Assembly (NCBI RefSeq): GCF_900302445.1
Contig: NZ_ONZF01000010.1
Span: forward strand, 1 to 64,000
Source of the DNA: Palleronia abyssalis
GTDB taxonomy: Bacteria; Pseudomonadota; Alphaproteobacteria; Rhodobacterales; Rhodobacteraceae
DNA: 64,000 bases
Reading direction: 5' to 3'
Shown: positions 35,464 through 44,478 of the stretch, piece after piece
Numbering within the stretch: position 1 is the first letter of the stretch
Layout of the letters: every line of letters starts with the position of its first letter
Notes under the pieces: model-generated
What the model saw: the letters and a program-made list of their open reading frames with translations, nothing else
The model's database searches: none
What the model was told of the DNA's origin: nothing
Position numbers and translations under genes: made by a program

Positions 35464-37464
35464 TTGACACCTGAAATCGGTCATTTCGCGCTGGCACTGG
35501 CCTTGGCCATGGCGCTTGTTCAAAGTGTGCTGCCCATCCTCGGTGCGGGGCGCGGAAACATCCTGTGGATGCAGTCTGCCAGATGGTCCTCGTTCGGTCA
35601 GGTTTTCTTTGTCGGCATCGCGTTTCTGGCGCTGATGCAAGCCTTCGTCACAAGCGACTTCACGGTCAAGAACGTGGTGGAGAATTCCAATTCACTCAAA
35701 CCGATGCTGTTCAAGGTGGCAGGCACCTGGGGCAGTCACGAAGGATCCCTGTTGCTGTGGACCCTTATCCTGACGGTGTTTGGTGCGGCGGTCGCCCTCT
35801 TCGGATCGAACATTCCTCTGTCGCTGAAGGCAAGAACGCTGTCGGTGCAGGCCTGGATCAGTGTCGGTTTCCTGACTTTCATGCTGCTGACGTCCAATCC
35901 CTTCGACCGCGTTTTCCCTCCGGCAGACGACGGTCAGGACCTCAACCCATTATTGCAGGATGTCGGTCTCGCCATGCACCCGCCGCTTCTCTACTTCGGG
36001 TATGTCGGGTTCTCGATTGTCTTTTCGTTCGCGGTTGCCGCCCTGATCGAAGGGCGGGTGGACGCGGCCTGGGCACGGTGGGTACGTCCGTGGACGCTGG
36101 CTGCCTGGATGAGCCTGACCGCAGGCATCGCGCTGGGATCCTGGTGGGCCTATTATGAGCTTGGCTGGGGCGGCTGGTGGTTCTGGGATCCCGTTGAGAA
36201 CGTCAGTTTCATGCCATGGCTGATGGGCACGGCACTGCTGCATTCCGCAATCGTGACGGAGAAACGGGATGCGTTCAAAAGCTGGACAATCCTTCTGGCG
36301 ATCCTGACTTTTTCCCTATCGCTCTTGGGCACGTTCATTGTCCGATCGGGCCTGCTGACCTCTGTGCATGCATTCGCGGTCGACCCGGAAAGGGGACTTT
36401 ATATCCTTGGATTGCTGGCCGTTTCGATCGGCGGTTCCCTTGCTCTGTTTGCCTGGCGCGCGCCGACAATGGAGCCCGGCGGCCTGTTTAAGCCGATCAG
36501 CCGGGAAGCGGGGCTATTGGTGAACAACCTGCTGCTGGCCACGGCCACCGGCATTGTGCTGTTCGGCACCTTGTACCCGCTCTTCTACGAAGCCGCGACG
36601 GGCGGTGAAAAACTGTCGGTGGGGCCGCCCTTCTTCAATGCGTCCTTTATTCCCGTGATGCTGCCGCTCGTCTTTGCGATGGGGCTGGGGCCTTACCTGT
36701 CCTGGAAACGTGCCGATCTGGCGGGCGTTCTGCAGCGGTTGCGTTTCGTGGTCGTTCTGGCCGTGCTCGCGACATTGGTGACCTGGTATCTCGCCGAGGG
36801 CGGTCCGGTGTTGGGGTATCTGTCGCTGATGCTTGCATTCTGGCTGTTTTTCTCAACCCTGCGGGAATGGGCGATGCGCATAAAGCTGTTTGAGGCACCG
36901 TTCCCGGAATCGGTGCGCCGTGCACGCAACCTGCCCAGATCCTCTCATGGGATGACACTGGCTCATGCGGGGCTCGCGATGGCGATGTTCGGATTTATCG
37001 GCTCGACGGTCTGGAAATCCGAGGAAATCATCTTTGTCCGGCCCGGTACAGAGGTCAGCATTGGTGGGTTCGATGTCACCTTTGAGGGGGCCGAACGTGT
37101 GCGTGGGCCAAATTACTTCGCGGATCGTGGCACGCTTCGTGTGGCCCGGGAGGGGAACTATGTCACCGATCTCTTCCCGGAGCGGCGTACCTATCCGGTC
37201 GCGCAAACCACCACCACAGAGAGCGCCATCAGATCGACAATGGCCGGTGATCTCTATGCGTCCATCGCAAATCCGGCCGCCGAGGACGAGAGCACGCAAG
37301 GGGCTTGGACCCTGCGCATCCTGTATGAACCTCTGGTCAACTTTATCTGGATCGGATCGGCGATGCTTGTGCTTGGTGGGGGTCTTTCGCTGTCTGACCG
37401 GCGGTTGCGCGTCGGGGCACCCCGTCGCAAGGCGACAGCGCCCGCAGCACTTCCTGCGGAGTAG
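35464..37464 (+). CDS. ccmF: Cytochrome c-type biogenesis protein CcmF
   Basis: About 666 residues with some 15 membrane helices and the family's tryptophan-rich heme-handling motif WGGWWFWDPVENVSFMPWL. CcmF acts in heme ligation to apocytochrome c together with CcmH. The usual family start (x-x-PEIGHFALALAL) begins at a TTG at 35464; the open frame extends to 35353 but that part overlaps operator repeats and is not family-like. First gene of a plasmid ccmF-ccmG-ccmH-ccmI cluster; ccmABCDE are absent, so heme delivery must come from the chromosome. Confidence 0.93.
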   Translation: MTPEIGHFALALALAMALVQSVLPILGAGRGNILWMQSARWSSFGQVFFVGIAFLALMQAFVTSDFTVKNVVENSNSLKPMLFKVAGTWGSHEGSLLLWTLILTVFGAAVALFGSNIPLSLKARTLSVQAWISVGFLTFMLLTSNPFDRVFPPADDGQDLNPLLQDVGLAMHPPLLYFGYVGFSIVFSFAVAALIEGRVDAAWARWVRPWTLAAWMSLTAGIALGSWWAYYELGWGGWWFWDPVENVSFMPWLMGTALLHSAIVTEKRDAFKSWTILLAILTFSLSLLGTFIVRSGLLTSVHAFAVDPERGLYILGLLAVSIGGSLALFAWRAPTMEPGGLFKPISREAGLLVNNLLLATATGIVLFGTLYPLFYEAATGGEKLSVGPPFFNASFIPVMLPLVFAMGLGPYLSWKRADLAGVLQRLRFVVVLAVLATLVTWYLAEGGPVLGYLSLMLAFWLFFSTLREWAMRIKLFEAPFPESVRRARNLPRSSHGMTLAHAGLAMAMFGFIGSTVWKSEEIIFVRPGTEVSIGGFDVTFEGAERVRGPNYFADRGTLRVAREGNYVTDLFPERRTYPVAQTTTTESAIRSTMAGDLYASIANPAAEDESTQGAWTLRILYEPLVNFIWIGSAMLVLGGGLSLSDRRLRVGAPRRKATAPAALPAE

Positions 37465-37466
37465 GC

Positions 37467-38033
37467 ATGGGACGTATACTGGCATTCATTCCGCTGGCAA
37501 TCGCGGCCATTTTCGGGGGGTTTTTTCTGTGGGGCTTGAACCCGGACCGGGACCCGAACAACATTCCTTCGGTTCTGATCTCGCAGCCGGCACCCGAATT
37601 CGATCTGGCCGCTGTCGACGGGTTGGAGACGCCAGGGCTTTCCCGCGCCGATCTGGTCGGGAACCCGCGACCGGTCATCGTGAACGTGTTTGCCTCGTGG
37701 TGCGTGCCCTGCCGGGCCGAACACGGGGTTCTGACCCAGATGGTCGAAAAGGACGGGCTGACGTTGTTCGGGATCAATTACAAGGACAAGCCGGAGGATG
37801 CGACTAAATGGCTTGCTGAGCTTGGCAATCCCTACGAAAGGATCGGGTCTGATCTGAGCGGCAGAGTGGGGATTGAATGGGGCCTTTCGGGCGTACCTGA
37901 AACATTCATTGTCGGCTCTGACGGGACGGTGTTGTTCAGATATGTCGGCCCCGTCGTGGGCGAAACGGCGATTTCCACATTCAGGGAAGCATTGATCCAG
38001 GCTGGCGCGTTAGCAAGGGGCCAGAACGGATGA
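37467..38033 (+). CDS. ccmG: Thiol:disulfide interchange protein CcmG/DsbE
   Basis: A 188-residue membrane-anchored periplasmic thioredoxin-like protein: N-terminal anchor (LAFIPLAIAAIFGGFFLWGL), redox motif ASWCVPCRAE, the cis-Pro segment SGVPETFIV. It keeps the CXXCH cysteines of apocytochromes reduced. Starts 2 bases after ccmF and overlaps ccmH by 4 bases. Confidence 0.95.
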   Translation: MGRILAFIPLAIAAIFGGFFLWGLNPDRDPNNIPSVLISQPAPEFDLAAVDGLETPGLSRADLVGNPRPVIVNVFASWCVPCRAEHGVLTQMVEKDGLTLFGINYKDKPEDATKWLAELGNPYERIGSDLSGRVGIEWGLSGVPETFIVGSDGTVLFRYVGPVVGETAISTFREALIQAGALARGQNG

Positions 38034-38500
38034 GGTATATCGCATTTGCTTTCCTCCTGCTGCTTCCGGTGACGGCCTTGGCGGTCGAGCCAGACGAGAT
38101 GTTGCAGGATCCTGTACTGGAGCAACGCGCCCGTGAAATATCACGGGAACTGCGCTGCGTTGTCTGCCAGAATCAGGACATCGACAGCTCCAACGCCGGG
38201 GTTGCGCGGGACCTGCGCATACTGGTGCGCGAAAGGCTTGTTGCCGGTGACAGCGACAAGGAGGTCATCGCGTACATCCACGCCCGGTATGGCGATTATG
38301 TCCTGATGCGCCCGCCCCTGAATCGCGCCACTCTCGCGCTCTGGATGGCGCCCTTCGTGTTTGCGCTTGTTTCGCTGCTTGTCGGCTGGACCGTCATTTC
38401 GAGAAGCCGGCGCAGGGCTGCCGCAACGGGATTTTCCGATGACGAAAAAGCGGAAATTGCGCGTTTCATTGAAGAGAACGCTTCAAAGGACGGTTCATGA
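38030..38500 (+). CDS. ccmH: Cytochrome c-type biogenesis protein CcmH
   Basis: A 156-residue periplasmic protein with signal peptide (cut near ALAVEP) and the redox motif LRCVVCQNQDI (CXXC) that reduces apocytochrome or CcmG, followed by one membrane helix (LALWMAPFVFALVSLLVGW). Overlaps both neighbours by 4 bases, so translation of the cluster is coupled. Confidence 0.95.
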   Translation: MRYIAFAFLLLLPVTALAVEPDEMLQDPVLEQRAREISRELRCVVCQNQDIDSSNAGVARDLRILVRERLVAGDSDKEVIAYIHARYGDYVLMRPPLNRATLALWMAPFVFALVSLLVGWTVISRSRRRAAATGFSDDEKAEIARFIEENASKDGS

Positions 38501-39654
38501 TCTGGTTGGTTTTCGCCCTGTTATCCGTTGTAGGTCTGCTTTTCATGGGCCTGCCGCTGCGCCATCGGTCGTCGCGGACACCCGTCCCGGCTGACGCCAC
38601 GGATGCGGTCCTCATGGATCAGTTGGATGAGGTTCGGCGGGATCTTGAGCGCGGTGTCATTTCCGACACCGAGGCCACGGCGGCGGAGCAGGAGATCAAG
38701 AGACGGATCCTCGTGCAGTCGCGCCGGTCCGTTCTGTCAGATGGGAAACCGGCGGCAGGGGGCCGCTTGATGGTCGTTCTGAGCGCAGTGTTCGTGCCGG
38801 TCTTCGCTTTTGGATATTACTCCGCAATGGGCTCGCCAGAGATCCCAGGTGTCGCCTTTGCCGAACGTGCCACTGAACGGCAGGAAGCGGCGGAAATCGC
38901 CGAATTGACAGATCGTCTGTACGTCCGGCTCAGTTCAGACCCCGAAGGCGGGCCTTCGGAAGGCTGGATGCTGCTGGGGCAAACCTATTCGAAAATGGGC
39001 CGGTATGCGGATGCAGCCGATGCATATAGAGTTGTCGCACAACGACCGGAGGCCGATTCCGCCGTCTTCTCCATGTTGGCCGAGGTTCTGATCTACGCAG
39101 AGCAAGGTGTGGTGACACCTGAAGCGGACACCGCGATTGATCGGGCGTACGAACTGGATCCTTCCAATCCCGGTGCTGCCTTTTTCAAGGCAGTCTCGCT
39201 CGAGCAGAAGGGCGATGAGGCTCGGGCTCACGAAACGCTGGTGGCCCGGCTGGACGATGCGGATAGGTTTTTCCCGTGGATGGAAAGCTTTGTTGGCGAA
39301 GCCAACCGGATTGGCGCGAAGATCGGCAAGGCTCCGATCTCGCTGGCCGACTATGCCCCGAAGACCAGTGCGTCCGGCCCGACACAGGAAGACATCGAAA
39401 ACGCGCAGGACATGAGTGTGGAGGAACGACAGGATTTCATCCGCTCGATGGTCGAACGGCTGGCCACGCGGCTGGAAGATGAGCCTGACGATCTTGATGG
39501 ATGGATGCGGCTTGGCAATGCCTATTCGGTTCTGGGTGATACCGCGCCGGCAATCGCGGCGTTTGAACACGCTGAAATCCTGTTGTCGGAGGTGCCGGGA
39601 GATGACCCGCGCCGTCAAGCCGTGCAAAGCGCGTTGGAACGGTTGCGCCCGTAG
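38497..39654 (+). CDS. ccmI: Cytochrome c-type biogenesis protein CcmI
   Basis: A 385-residue apocytochrome chaperone: two N-terminal membrane helices (WLVFALLSVVGLLFMGLPL and LMVVLSAVFVPVFAFGYYS) flanking a cytoplasmic loop with a heptad-like segment, then a periplasmic TPR domain (GWMLLGQTYSKMGRYADAADAYR; GWMRLGNAYSVLGDTAPAIAAFEHA). Completes a ccmFGHI set; the spacing and overlaps show one operon. Confidence 0.93.
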   Translation: MIWLVFALLSVVGLLFMGLPLRHRSSRTPVPADATDAVLMDQLDEVRRDLERGVISDTEATAAEQEIKRRILVQSRRSVLSDGKPAAGGRLMVVLSAVFVPVFAFGYYSAMGSPEIPGVAFAERATERQEAAEIAELTDRLYVRLSSDPEGGPSEGWMLLGQTYSKMGRYADAADAYRVVAQRPEADSAVFSMLAEVLIYAEQGVVTPEADTAIDRAYELDPSNPGAAFFKAVSLEQKGDEARAHETLVARLDDADRFFPWMESFVGEANRIGAKIGKAPISLADYAPKTSASGPTQEDIENAQDMSVEERQDFIRSMVERLATRLEDEPDDLDGWMRLGNAYSVLGDTAPAIAAFEHAEILLSEVPGDDPRRQAVQSALERLRP

Positions 39655-39711
39655 TGGCGTGGGCGACCGTCGCTGTGCAGGTGAATGTGAGGCAGGATCA
39701 AGGTTTGGCGC

Positions 39712-39975
39712 TTAATCGAAAGCCCATCCGGTCCGGCCGTCGTCACAGACTATTTCGTGGGTAGTACCTTCAGACTGACCGACCAAGCGACATCCTACGG
39801 GAAGCATGACGTCGTGTGCCGCATCCCGTGTCACGGAAGGGGGCTCAAGTGGGCAAAGCTTGCCCGAGGCCGACTGGGCACAACCGCCGAGGGCCAGAAT
39901 ACCTGCAATCGGAATTCCGATTGTCAGCCGCGTTCTAGCGGGCGCGTACCAGTTCTCGTTCGGGAGCTTGGCCAT
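39712..39975 (-). CDS. Small lipoprotein of unknown function
   Basis: An 87-residue protein with a lipobox (IAGILALGGC, acylated Cys at about residue 32) and three further Cys in the mature part (KLCPLEPP, PVGCRLV, EIVCDDG). Start could also be 39990. It overlaps the preceding DUF2933-like gene, so it is probably co-transcribed. A plasmid lgt copy could process it. No domain recognised. Confidence 0.6.
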   Translation of the reverse strand: MAKLPNENWYAPARTRLTIGIPIAGILALGGCAQSASGKLCPLEPPSVTRDAAHDVMLPVGCRLVGQSEGTTHEIVCDDGRTGWAFD

Positions 39976-40246
39976 CTTCAAATTCCGCATCCACAGTCGC
40001 CTCGTTCGCCTGTTCAACTCTTGACCCGTGACACGACTTTCCCATCATCCTGTGCATGACGACATGCGCACCAAGACAAAGTGCGAGCGGCGCAAAAAGG
40101 CCGACGTTGCCCCACAGACCCGCGATCGTGCCGCCTGCAATAAAGAATGCGGCGACTGGAAACAACATAACGGCACAACAGGCCATCATACCATACTGCA
40201 TCAGTTTCGATGAACCGGTGGATTTTTGACTTTGATTGTCAGACAT
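39935..40246 (-). CDS. Small DUF2933-like membrane protein
   Basis: A 103-residue protein: hydrophilic start MSDNQSQKSTGSSK, two membrane helices (MACCAVMLFPVAAFFIAGG and VGLFAPLALCLGAHVVMH), then HRMMGKSCHG and an acidic tail. The CxxH/Met cluster around HRMMGKSCH resembles the DUF2933 proteins found in copper islands. GGAGAG precedes the ATG and a copper-island box is 60-79 bases upstream. Confidence 0.65.
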   Translation of the reverse strand: MSDNQSQKSTGSSKLMQYGMMACCAVMLFPVAAFFIAGGTIAGLWGNVGLFAPLALCLGAHVVMHRMMGKSCHGSRVEQANEATVDAEFEDGQAPERELVRAR

Positions 40247-40305
40247 GTAGCTCTCCAGAATATGCTCGTGTTCTTCTGCGACATTCCAGTGAGGCAAGGT
40301 CAAGG

Positions 40306-40325
40306 GTACATTCGGATACAATTTG
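40306..40325 (-). promoter_or_regulatory. Copper-island tandem-repeat box, upstream of DUF2933-like gene
   Basis: Plus strand GTACATTCGG followed by ATACAATTTG, half sites 10 bp apart; 60-79 bases upstream of the minus-strand gene at 40246. Confidence 0.6.
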
Positions 40326-40365
40326 ATCAGATGACAGCCTGCGGGTCGTTGACCAAGTTGGCCCG

Positions 40366-41040
40366 TCAGGTTGCCAGATCCAACGCATAGGACAGGAATG
40401 TGACGAGGGGGATCGGGGTCAGGCTGAACAGCAAGGCCATGCTCATTGTCCTGAACATGGTAGGCTTCGATGCCTCGCCAGAAGGTTCTGTCAGAACCAC
40501 CAGAAGCGCGATGAAGGTGCCGGGCGCCAGGGCATAGAGATATACGCCCGAGATGTTCCCAAACATGAACGACCGCTCGAGCGTTGGTCCGACCACGCTC
40601 AAAGCTGTTGCACGGCTGCCGTTGAACGAGCCGAACAGATCGGCCGACATCACATAGACGGCAATGTGAACCCCAATGAATGCGACACTCCGCAGCAGGC
40701 CATCTAAAACCAGGTAAACAATCGGCCGATGCTGGTACTGCTTCAGCGCGACCGATGCGGAAACGAACCCCAAGTAATTCACGAGGAAAACGACCACAAA
40801 CCCATTGGTAAAGACCTGCCGGAGGAAGCGCGAGAGCGCGGTCCCATTCGTCAGCAGCAGCGTCGCAAAACCAGGCGTTGCGAGGATGTAGACAAGCAGG
40901 AACGGCAATATGCTTGCCAAGCTCAGAACGGATACGTTCCAACAAAATCTGCCGAATGGTAAGGTCGGCGAAAAACTTTGTCGGAACGTATCGCGGGCAA
41001 ACACGTCAGCCGTGGGTTGCGAAGACTTGCGTCGACCCAT
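40366..41040 (-). CDS. Multi-pass membrane protein of unknown function
   Basis: A 224-residue protein with about six hydrophobic segments (VSVLSLASILPFLLVYILA; NGFVVVFLVNYLGFVSASVAL; LLRSVAFIGVHIAVYVMSA; GVYLYALAPGTFIALLVVLT; MSMALLFSLTPIPLVTFLSYAL). Its start overlaps the end of the DUF411 gene by 35 bases in another frame, so the pair is probably coupled. No family recognised; metal transport is possible but not shown. Confidence 0.6.
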   Translation of the reverse strand: MGRRKSSQPTADVFARDTFRQSFSPTLPFGRFCWNVSVLSLASILPFLLVYILATPGFATLLLTNGTALSRFLRQVFTNGFVVVFLVNYLGFVSASVALKQYQHRPIVYLVLDGLLRSVAFIGVHIAVYVMSADLFGSFNGSRATALSVVGPTLERSFMFGNISGVYLYALAPGTFIALLVVLTEPSGEASKPTMFRTMSMALLFSLTPIPLVTFLSYALDLAT

Positions 41041-41452
41041 CCATCAGTACAAGCAGCACATCATAGGGATCACCTTGGGGGCCCATGCCGGGCGAACCCA
41101 TGGGCATTCCCGGTGCTGTCAGTCCGCGCGCGACAGGTTTTTCGCTCAGCAACCGCCCGATGTCAGCCGCAGGCACGTGACCCTCGACGAAATATCCGCC
41201 CACGGACGTAGTGTGACATCCTGCCAGTTCCGGCGCGATGCCGTGTTTCTGCTTCAGAACCTGAAGCGTGTCGTAATCCACGTCCTCGACCGATGCCTTG
41301 AAACCGGCAGCGATCATCTCATTTACCCAAGCGCCGCAGCAGCCGCAGGTCGGTGTCTTTGTCACCTGCAACGTGGGTGCGGCGGTTTGCGACAAAGCAG
41401 GCCCGGCCAAGGCCAGGCTGAGTGCCGTAAGGCCAAATTCACGTCGGTTCAC
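41006..41452 (-). CDS. DUF411 metal-binding protein
   Basis: A 148-residue secreted protein with a twin-arginine-like start (MNRREFGLTALSLALAGPAL) and the DUF411 motifs: TPTCGCCGAWVNEM, CHTTSVGGYFVEGHVP and the C-terminal GLTAPGMPMGSPGM. DUF411 proteins are found with copper and silver resistance genes and probably bind Cu(I) through the CGCC cysteines. Divergent from the response regulator, sharing the copper-island box region. Confidence 0.85.
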   Translation of the reverse strand: MNRREFGLTALSLALAGPALSQTAAPTLQVTKTPTCGCCGAWVNEMIAAGFKASVEDVDYDTLQVLKQKHGIAPELAGCHTTSVGGYFVEGHVPAADIGRLLSEKPVARGLTAPGMPMGSPGMGPQGDPYDVLLVLMDGSTQVFATHG

Positions 41453-41517
41453 TTAAAACTCCTCGATGTTCTTCCTTAAATAGTTGCTCGGTATCCCGAA
41501 GTCGACTGCCCGCGCTG

Positions 41518-41537
41518 TTACATTTGGCTACAAACAC
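41518..41537 (+). promoter_or_regulatory. Copper-island tandem-repeat box, upstream of response regulator
   Basis: TTACATTTGG followed by CTACAAACAC, half sites 10 bp apart, 41 bases upstream of the response-regulator ATG and 66 upstream of the divergent DUF411 gene. Suggests autoregulation. Confidence 0.65.
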
Positions 41538-41577
41538 GGGATGGGCGTCCCTTGGTGAAAATGACTATGTTGGCGGC

Positions 41578-42297
41578 ATGAGCGATCTGCCACGCATCCT
41601 TGTCGTCGATGACCATTCAGAGATTCGGAAATCCGTCACCAGTTATCTGGAACGCAACGGCATGCGTGCTTCAGCGGCGGAAAATGCAGTTGAGATGGAC
41701 GCAAGGCTGGCGGAAGCGCATTTCGATCTGATTGTCCTCGATGTGATGATGCCGGGGGAAGACGGGCTGTCCGCGTGCAGGCGATTGCGCAAGGAAGGGC
41801 ATATTCCGATCCTGATGCTGACCGCATTGGGTGACGACGAAGACCGCATCGCGGGTCTGGATGGCGGGGCAGACGATTATCTCGCCAAGCCGTTTAATCC
41901 CAAGGAACTGGTGGCGCGGATCAACGCGATATTGCGTCGGACGCAGCTGATCCCAAAACCGAATGGTTTTGCGGGGAAAACGTTGAAGTTTGCACACCTA
42001 AAGCTGGATTTCGATGGCCGCACACTGATTGACCAAGGCGGTTCGCGTACGCAACTTACATCCGGTGAACTCAAACTCCTGACCCTGTTCCTGCAAAGGC
42101 CAAGGACGGTCATTGGCCGCGACGAGCTGCTCAAATTGAGCACCGGCCGGGTCGCCGGTCCATTGGACCGAACCATCGACAATCAGGTGAGCCGGTTGCG
42201 CCGGAAGATGGAAGAGGACGTTTTGCGCCCGAAGATCATCGCGACTGTCCGGCATGGGGGGTATAGTCTTTCCTGCGATGTCGAGATTTGCGAATGA
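41578..42297 (+). CDS. OmpR-family response regulator, probable copper-responsive
   Basis: A 239-residue regulator: receiver domain with DDHSE, phospho-acceptor in LIVLDVMMPGEDG, conserved TALGD and K in LAKPFNPKEL, then an OmpR-type winged helix (ELKLLTLFLQRPRTVIGRDELL to VSRLRRKMEED). Its stop overlaps the kinase start (ATGA). Location in the copper island and the repeated operator-like box suggest it controls island genes, but the signal is not proven. The longer frame to 41524 would run through the operator, so 41578 was taken. Confidence 0.9.
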   Translation: MSDLPRILVVDDHSEIRKSVTSYLERNGMRASAAENAVEMDARLAEAHFDLIVLDVMMPGEDGLSACRRLRKEGHIPILMLTALGDDEDRIAGLDGGADDYLAKPFNPKELVARINAILRRTQLIPKPNGFAGKTLKFAHLKLDFDGRTLIDQGGSRTQLTSGELKLLTLFLQRPRTVIGRDELLKLSTGRVAGPLDRTIDNQVSRLRRKMEEDVLRPKIIATVRHGGYSLSCDVEICE

Positions 42298-43736
42298 AGC
42301 TGCTTCCGCGGACGTTGCGTGCACAGATTGCCCTTCTGGTCCTCGGTGTCTTGATCCTCGCGCAAGCTCTGAGTATTTGGTTTTTCGTTGATGAACGCTC
42401 GTTAGCCATTCAGGCCGCCATCGGTGCCGAAGCCGCCGGAAGGGCCGCAAATGTCGCACAGTTGATTGAAGGCGCACCCCCGGAATTGCATGCCCAGATC
42501 GTCCGCGCGGCAACGTCTCCGCTCGTACGGTTCGACCTTACAGACGAGCCGTCGGTTGCACACGGACAACACGATGACGGTGGAGCGGTCGAAGCGCGGA
42601 TACGGGCACTGCTTCAGGAAAGCTACAGCCGGGATATCCGGGTTGAGGTTCATGAAATCGAGGGAGGTCTGCCGCCCCTTCCGAACCTGTCACCGGAAAT
42701 GGCGCAAATGCACGCCGAAATGATGCAGGGCAGCCTTGCGGCCATCGAGATGGAGCTGTCCATTGCGCTGTCCGGTGGGAATTGGCTCAACATCGAGACG
42801 CGGTTCGAACGGCCGCCTCTGCAAAGGTCGCTGGCGTCCAACATATCCTTTGCACTGACTGCGGGACTTCTGCTGGTTGCAAGTTTCTGGTTTCTCCTGT
42901 CCCGACTGACCGGACCACTCAACGATCTCGCGACTGCGTCCGAACGTCTGGGTCGCGGCGCCGCCAAGGGCGATCTGCCGGTCGTAGGGCCGAAGGAAGT
43001 TCGGGATCTGACCCGATCATTCAACATCATGCAGGATCGCCTGACGCGATTTGTCAGTGACCGGACCCAGATGCTTGCAGCGCTTGCGCATGATCTGCGC
43101 TCGCCTTTGACGGCGCTTAGGGTGCGGGCCGAAATGGTGGACGACGAAGACACGCGCACGTCCTTGGTGGCGTCAAGTGAAGAGATGCAACGGATGGTCG
43201 ATGCGACCCTCGATTTCGCGAAGGGCGTCGGACAGCATGAAGAGGTCCAATCGGTTGATTTGCACGATCTGATCACTGGTATGGGCTTGGACAAGGTTCA
43301 GGTGACCAGCCAAGGTCCACTCATCGTATCCGTGAAACCAAGCGCGATGGGGCGCGCGTTGAGAAACCTGATTGAGAACGCGATCCGCTACGGGAGTGAG
43401 GCCAGGGTTTCGTGGCAACGCATGGGCAGTGAGGTAGTGGTCGCCATCGACGATCAGGGGCCCGGTATTCCCGACAATCAGCTGGAGGCTGTTTTCGGAC
43501 CCTATGTCAGGCTCGAGACGTCGCGATCACAGGATACCGGCGGTCATGGCCTGGGGCTGTCGATTGCGCGCAGCATCATCCTTGAGCACGGTGGTTCTAT
43601 CGAACTGAAAAACCGCACTGATGGGGGTCTGCGCGCTGAAATCACGCTGCCCGTCAAACAAAGCGCCGAGTCAGCCCCGAAAGAGGAAGGCTCGCCACAT
43701 ATGGCGCGGGTTGTTCGTCACCTCAAACCCGACTAG
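42294..43736 (+). CDS. Sensor histidine kinase of the copper-island two-component system
   Basis: A 480-residue membrane kinase: helix at about 10-35 (AQIALLVLGVLILAQALSIWFFV), a periplasmic loop of about 150 residues with MAQMHAEMMQG that could bind Cu(I), second helix (FALTAGLLLVASFWFLL), HAMP domain, H-box LAALAHDLRSPLTALR, N-box RNLIENAIRYG, G-boxes DQGPGIP and GGHGLGLSIARSI. Coupled to the response regulator. Domain content is certain; the copper signal is inferred from neighbours. Confidence 0.9.
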   Translation: MKLLPRTLRAQIALLVLGVLILAQALSIWFFVDERSLAIQAAIGAEAAGRAANVAQLIEGAPPELHAQIVRAATSPLVRFDLTDEPSVAHGQHDDGGAVEARIRALLQESYSRDIRVEVHEIEGGLPPLPNLSPEMAQMHAEMMQGSLAAIEMELSIALSGGNWLNIETRFERPPLQRSLASNISFALTAGLLLVASFWFLLSRLTGPLNDLATASERLGRGAAKGDLPVVGPKEVRDLTRSFNIMQDRLTRFVSDRTQMLAALAHDLRSPLTALRVRAEMVDDEDTRTSLVASSEEMQRMVDATLDFAKGVGQHEEVQSVDLHDLITGMGLDKVQVTSQGPLIVSVKPSAMGRALRNLIENAIRYGSEARVSWQRMGSEVVVAIDDQGPGIPDNQLEAVFGPYVRLETSRSQDTGGHGLGLSIARSIILEHGGSIELKNRTDGGLRAEITLPVKQSAESAPKEEGSPHMARVVRHLKPD

Positions 43737-43753
43737 TTTAGTGAGGCAAGTAT

Positions 43754-44347
43754 ATGAAACGAAGATATTTCCTGACTTCTGTTGCAGCTCTTTCGGTGAG
43801 TGGAAAAACAGCATTCGCGCATAGTGACGCAGAGCACGACCGGCGCGTCGGGCCATCTGTGGTGCCCCCGGAGCAGTTGCCGCGCCAGGTTCCGTTCACC
43901 GAGGCAGACAAACCGGGAGAAATACATGTCGATCCGAACCAGTTCGCTTTATTTTGGACTTTGCCGAACAATCGGGCAATCAGGTATACCGTCGGAATTG
44001 GCCGGGAGGGGCTCTATGAATCCGGCGAGTTCTATGTCGCGCGCAAGCAAAAGTGGCCGCGGTGGACGCCCACACCCGCCATGATAGCCAGAGATCCTGA
44101 CCGATATCTTCGTTTTGCGGGCGGTGTGCCCGGTGGGCTGAACAATCCACTCGGTGCCCGCGCCTTGTATCTTTACCAGCCAGGGCGTGGGGACACCTAC
44201 CTGAGAATTCACGGCACAACGGATCCGAAGACGATTGGTCGACGTGTCTCAAACGGCTGTGCAAGGCTTACCAATAATCAGATCATCGAACTCTATGAGA
44301 AGGTCCCGCTCGACACGCGTGTTGTCCTGAAACCCATCGAGGTTTGA
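43754..44347 (+). CDS. L,D-transpeptidase (YkuD family), first copy
   Basis: A 197-residue secreted enzyme with a signal peptide (MKRRYFLTSVAALSVSGKTAFA) and the YkuD catalytic segment: HGTTDPKTIGRRVSNGCARL, with catalytic His and Cys. It forms 3-3 crosslinks in peptidoglycan or attaches proteins to it. It starts 17 bases after the kinase gene and is likely in its operon. Copper is known to inhibit such enzymes in E. coli, so extra copies in a copper island may compensate. Confidence 0.9.
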   Translation: MKRRYFLTSVAALSVSGKTAFAHSDAEHDRRVGPSVVPPEQLPRQVPFTEADKPGEIHVDPNQFALFWTLPNNRAIRYTVGIGREGLYESGEFYVARKQKWPRWTPTPAMIARDPDRYLRFAGGVPGGLNNPLGARALYLYQPGRGDTYLRIHGTTDPKTIGRRVSNGCARLTNNQIIELYEKVPLDTRVVLKPIEV

Positions 44348-44380
44348 GGCAGCAGCGCGAAGACGTGTCCGTTGGCCGGG

Positions 44381-44400
44381 ATACATATCGTTACATAATA
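44381..44400 (+). promoter_or_regulatory. Copper-island tandem-repeat box, upstream of cytochrome-oxidase operon
   Basis: ATACATATCG followed by TTACATAATA; TACAT half sites exactly 10 bp apart, about 78 bases upstream of the second L,D-transpeptidase gene, and nearly identical to the box before the pcoA-like gene. Confidence 0.65.
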
Positions 44401-44478
44401 TCAGGCCCCGGACTGTTCATGAAATGCGACCAGGCGGGTAGTCTAGTGGATAGGCAGACAACAACATGAGGCCATATG

